This document shows, piece by piece, positions 60,880 to 64,000 of a DNA stretch of 64,000 bases; the stretch's first letter is position 1, and each line of letters starts with the position of its first letter. The notes below the pieces were generated by a model. It had not been told where the DNA came from. It saw nothing but the letters and a program-made list of their open reading frames with translations, and searched no databases. The stretch comes from CAKZYD01 sp039814715 (GTDB lineage Bacteria > Pseudomonadota > Alphaproteobacteria > Sphingomonadales > CAKZYD01): the NCBI GenBank assembly GCA_039814715.1, contig JBCCAR010000007.1, positions 1 through 64,000 of the forward strand, written 5' to 3'. The translations under genes and the position numbers were made by a program.

Positions 60880-63297
60880 TCAATCCATGCGGCGAGCCAG
60901 AAAGCGGATCGTCTTTCCGGGATCGCTTTGATTAGGGTCGAACGTGATGTACGCGCCCGCCATCCATTTGCGCTGCAAATCATCATAATGGGGGCTGTTA
61001 AAGTGGCCTGATTGTCCACTCGAAATCATAAACTTAGCGTTTTCTGGCTGCGCCAAATCAATCAAAAACCGCAGTGATGGTCCAAAGCCGCCACCTGCCG
61101 CATTCGGCAAACTATCAGCGCGCAAGCCAGCAACATTGGGCGCACCCGGTCCCGCCGGGCGGGACGTTTTGCGCGACAGCATATCTCCAATAAACGGAAT
61201 TGCGCCTAGCCCTAAATGCCCATGGGTGTCGCGGTGGATGTCGGCCCACTGTAAACCGGCAAGCGTGCCATGCTGACGCTTGAGCGCAGCGGCGGCGGCT
61301 GAGAGTGTTTCACTTTGAATAAGGTCGCAGGTTTCAGCCTGTTCCATGGTGCGGCGGTCATCGCACCAATGGCCAAGCGGCCCTGAGAGAATATCCGCCA
61401 GCCGCCGCATGCTCACCCGGGTAAAGTCAGGCGCAATCTCGCCAAGCTCGTCCCATGTGAGGGCCTGGGTGAGTAAGCTGACCCACTGAGCAAAAATGAC
61501 AGGCCCCGGCCCTGCTGCTGACCAATCACCGGACCAGTCCTCCACATAGGCCAGAGCCTCAGCTGCATCTTCATCAGCCGCGCGTGTCTCTATAAGTGCT
61601 GGCAGTAGCTGCTCGATCACTGGCGCATAGGTATCTAGTTGGATAGCAGAAAAACTATCCAAATCATGACGTTTCTTCGCTTGCAACAGGGTCGCTATGC
61701 GTTCTTGCCGAGATGGGTCGGCTGCATCAACCGAACGCAAATAAGGATATTCATCTGGCACCACGCGGGCGTTGGCCGTCACCAGGGCCCCTGCCGCTGG
61801 ATTTGACACATGCGGCGTGAGGTGTTGCGGGATCATGCCTTGCCACTGATTGCCTTCCAGCCACCCATCTGATGGCATCGCGCCCAGCGTCTGATGCGCG
61901 CGCGAGCGGATCGGGACTTTACCGACAACGATGAGGCCGATGTCCCCATTTCTACCAGCGTAAGCAATATTTTGCGGTGGTCCGGCAAAGAGGTCGGCGG
62001 CCTTTTTTATGCCCTCAACATCTCTTGCGCGGCTCATGGCCATGATCGCACTCAGCGTTAAATCAGGGCTATCCAGAGCCGTCCACGCGAGGGAATAAAC
62101 CCCGGCATCATCGCGCGGCAGAGGGACTGGTAGAGCGCCAGGTTCAAGGACTGGCCCGCGCACGGTCTTTCGGTAGCGGCGGGTGACAGGATCCCCAAAG
62201 CGCACTTTGATGGTTTCATCGCGAAACTCAAAAGGCGCCCAGCCATCTGCTGTGCGGTACTGCGCAGGTTGTCTTGGCTTCAGCTGTTCTCGGTACACAT
62301 CTTGTACATCGCTATCATGCGCGTTGGTCGGGCCCCAAGCCATTGCCGCGTTGTGCCCCACAACGACGGCGGGAATGCCGGGTATGGTCGCGCCCGCTGC
62401 CATGCGGCCGCCCATATTCATATGCGCAAGATACCAAAAGCCTGGCATGGTCAAACCCAAATGGGGGTCATTGGCGAGCATGGGCTTGCCAGATACACTC
62501 CTAGAGCCGGCGACAGCCCAATTGTTCGAGTTCTCGCGCGCAGGCGACAGGTTCAAATTGACGCGCGGCGCTGAAGCTGGGGTGTCAGTCGGCAATCCCA
62601 ATGTACGCGCCAGATCGGGCCATGCCATGGCCACATGCGCCTCCTTCGGATAGGGGCGAATAAATGCCTGCGCAACGGGCGCTCCAGCTGACACGGTAAG
62701 CCGCGCACGCGTAAATTCCTCAAACAGATTGTTAGACAGGTTCGGCCACAGCATCTTGGCCACCAGCAGGCTGTCTGTTGGCCTCCAGGCCTGAGGGTTT
62801 GACATCAACCAAATGTGCTCGGCTGGCCGATTGTATAAAGGCGACTGGAGATACGCATTGACGCCGTTGCTATAGGCTTCAACCCTGGCCTTGTCCGCTG
62901 CACTAAAAGATGCCCAGCTATCCTTTACCAGGGCGCCAAATTCGAAATGGCGCATGAACGCATCGTAGCCCAGCGTGACAGACCCAAAGACCTCACTCAT
63001 TCTCCCCGTCGCGGCGCGGCGAACCAGGTCCATTTGCCATAGCCGATCTTGCGCATGAGCAAAGCCAAGCGCGTATAAAGCGTCTAATTCATTGGCCGCG
63101 CGAATATACACGGCAGCGTTCTCATCACGCGATAGACTGGCCTCAGCAGCCAAGGCCGGCGCTTCTACATCACCAGAAAAGACTGGCTGAGCTGATGCCC
63201 CGCGCCACCATTGGACGGCGATAAAGGCACCTACCAGCATTGCTGCAAGCAGCACGATATACAGTGCCCATCTGAGCGTCGCTCGTAACGCGGTCAT
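60880..63297 (-). CDS. Penicillin acylase family (Ntn-hydrolase) protein
   Basis: The 805-aa precursor has one N-terminal membrane helix (about 10-30) and the family's alpha and beta parts. The autocatalytic site is Ser257 in ENSNNWAVAG, which becomes the beta-chain N-terminal nucleophile. ANDPHLGLTMPGFWYLAHM follows. Such enzymes hydrolyse amides, for example acyl-homoserine lactones or beta-lactam side chains, in the periplasm. ATG 63297 overlaps the trmB stop (ATGA), so the longer frame is rejected. The substrate is unknown. Confidence 0.93.
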   Translation of the reverse strand: MTALRATLRWALYIVLLAAMLVGAFIAVQWWRGASAQPVFSGDVEAPALAAEASLSRDENAAVYIRAANELDALYALGFAHAQDRLWQMDLVRRAATGRMSEVFGSVTLGYDAFMRHFEFGALVKDSWASFSAADKARVEAYSNGVNAYLQSPLYNRPAEHIWLMSNPQAWRPTDSLLVAKMLWPNLSNNLFEEFTRARLTVSAGAPVAQAFIRPYPKEAHVAMAWPDLARTLGLPTDTPASAPRVNLNLSPARENSNNWAVAGSRSVSGKPMLANDPHLGLTMPGFWYLAHMNMGGRMAAGATIPGIPAVVVGHNAAMAWGPTNAHDSDVQDVYREQLKPRQPAQYRTADGWAPFEFRDETIKVRFGDPVTRRYRKTVRGPVLEPGALPVPLPRDDAGVYSLAWTALDSPDLTLSAIMAMSRARDVEGIKKAADLFAGPPQNIAYAGRNGDIGLIVVGKVPIRSRAHQTLGAMPSDGWLEGNQWQGMIPQHLTPHVSNPAAGALVTANARVVPDEYPYLRSVDAADPSRQERIATLLQAKKRHDLDSFSAIQLDTYAPVIEQLLPALIETRAADEDAAEALAYVEDWSGDWSAAGPGPVIFAQWVSLLTQALTWDELGEIAPDFTRVSMRRLADILSGPLGHWCDDRRTMEQAETCDLIQSETLSAAAAALKRQHGTLAGLQWADIHRDTHGHLGLGAIPFIGDMLSRKTSRPAGPGAPNVAGLRADSLPNAAGGGFGPSLRFLIDLAQPENAKFMISSGQSGHFNSPHYDDLQRKWMAGAYITFDPNQSDPGKTIRFLARRMD

Positions 63298-63989
63298 AAA
63301 TCGTTCCGACGCAGAAATGTGAAATGGGCGTCCCGTCGTCCCTCCAGAGCGGCTTTTTCCGCATAGCGCGTGATGGGCCAGTCCGCTGGCCTTTGGCGCC
63401 AATCATCCGCGCCTTTGGCCGGCCATTCAAAAGCGCGGTGACGCAGGACATGGTGCAAAGCCCAAGCACTATAGTCGGGCCAATCGGTACCCAGTCGAAA
63501 TAGACCGCCTGGCACCATGACGCGGGCCAGTTCCTCGAGAAAAGCAGTCTGGATCAAACGGCGGCGGGCATGGCGCCATTTCGGCCATGGATCAGGATGC
63601 AGAACGAAGACACGGGTAATGGATTGATCCGGGAAACGGCTAAGAAGTCTGCGCGCATCACCAGCGCATAGTCTTACGTTATTGAGTGCGCCTGCTTCAA
63701 TATGTGCGAGGCACTTAGCAACACCCGTGATGAAAGGCTCCACGCCAATCATACCGATGTCCGCGTTATTCTCGGCCTGCCACGCTAAGTGCTCGCCAGC
63801 GCCAAAGCCAATCTCAAGCCACAGCTCTTTTGCCTCATCAAACAGCGTTTTGGTATCAAGGGTCGGACCGTCTTCGTTAAGCTCTATTGCTGGCATCGCG
63901 CGCATTAACAACGCCTGCTGCGAGGGCCGCAGGCCGCCATGACCCACCTGGCGACCGTAAAGCCGCGGACCGTGCAGGCGCTGCATCAC
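63294..63989 (-). CDS. trmB: tRNA (guanine-N7)-methyltransferase TrmB
   Basis: The 231-aa protein has the start region PRLYGRQVGHGGLRPSQQAL, the SAM-binding EIGFGAGEHL and the family motif HPDPWPKWRH. It methylates G46 in tRNA. GTG 63989 is the first start in the window, but the frame remains open to the window end, so the true start could lie further right and the gene may be 5' partial here. Confidence 0.96.
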   Translation of the reverse strand: MMQRLHGPRLYGRQVGHGGLRPSQQALLMRAMPAIELNEDGPTLDTKTLFDEAKELWLEIGFGAGEHLAWQAENNADIGMIGVEPFITGVAKCLAHIEAGALNNVRLCAGDARRLLSRFPDQSITRVFVLHPDPWPKWRHARRRLIQTAFLEELARVMVPGGLFRLGTDWPDYSAWALHHVLRHRAFEWPAKGADDWRQRPADWPITRYAEKAALEGRRDAHFTFLRRNDL

Positions 63990-64000
63990 AACGCCGGTGC

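Noticed and set aside
1..64000. CRISPR array, rRNA operon, intact insertion sequence, replication origin
   Set aside because: Looked for regular spaced repeats, rRNA sequence, transposase genes and DnaA-box clusters; none was evident by eye.

Overview
The window looks like chromosomal DNA of an alphaproteobacterium of roughly 55% GC. The evidence is an Irr-type Fur regulator, the translation block trmB / rimP-nusA-ylxR-infB-rbfA-truB-rpsO and pnp in typical alphaproteobacterial order, TonB-dependent receptors, and an operon of transglutaminase, circularly permuted ATP-grasp and alpha-E proteins. An AcuI-like reductase and the receptors fit a free-living, perhaps marine, heterotroph. Genus cannot be read from the sequence.

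Layout. (1) 1-11.1 kb is a catabolic cluster. A TonB receptor, a Tat-exported lipoprotein flavin oxidase with a diheme cytochrome c, an epoxide-hydrolase-like protein, an AA_synth protein and an enamidase-like amidohydrolase form one run; a flavin reductase plus HpaB-type monooxygenase and a carboxymuconolactone-decarboxylase-like protein plus MarR regulator follow. A near-identical palindrome sits inside the -35/-10 spacer of two promoters, so I infer one MarR-controlled regulon. A 17-bp inverted-repeat element lies at the left edge. On the right a broken phage-type integrase lies at the 3' side of tRNA-Leu(GAG), so the cluster is probably an old genomic island. (2) 11.4-16.8 kb: tRNA-Leu, a FecA-like receptor, an orphan FliN-like gene, lipB and a GGDEF/EAL protein. 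(3) 16.8-24 kb: a small surface-glycan cluster. (4) 24-33.3 kb: the amidoligase-type system, with two transglutaminases, a DUF2126 domain, two circularly permuted ATP-grasp units and two alpha-E units, split in two by a clear terminator. (5) 33-43.5 kb: a hybrid histidine kinase whose membrane anchor lies out of frame, acuI, HMG-CoA lyase and CoA-transferase around a shared palindrome, a hydroxyacid dehydrogenase, an SH3 protein, irr and a nitronate-monooxygenase-like enzyme. (6) 43.6-63.9 kb: pnp to trmB on the minus strand, interrupted between rpsO and pnp by about 8 kb of plus-strand accessory genes.

That 8-kb insert carries a secreted protein of unknown family, a 1194-residue protein with a signal peptide, hydrophobic core, 43-residue repeats and a C-terminal kinase-like domain, a ParB-like protein, an SF0329-family protein, a tiny lipoprotein, and fused remnants of a MarR gene and an NTF2-like gene. 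It resembles a polymorphic toxin/effector locus with an immunity-like gene.

The best candidates for undescribed biology are the insert between rpsO and pnp, the amidoligase operon (predicted by comparative genomics but, to my knowledge, without known chemistry), and the palindrome-controlled catabolic island, which may degrade an N-heterocyclic compound. No CRISPR array, rRNA, plasmid origin or intact insertion sequence was seen.
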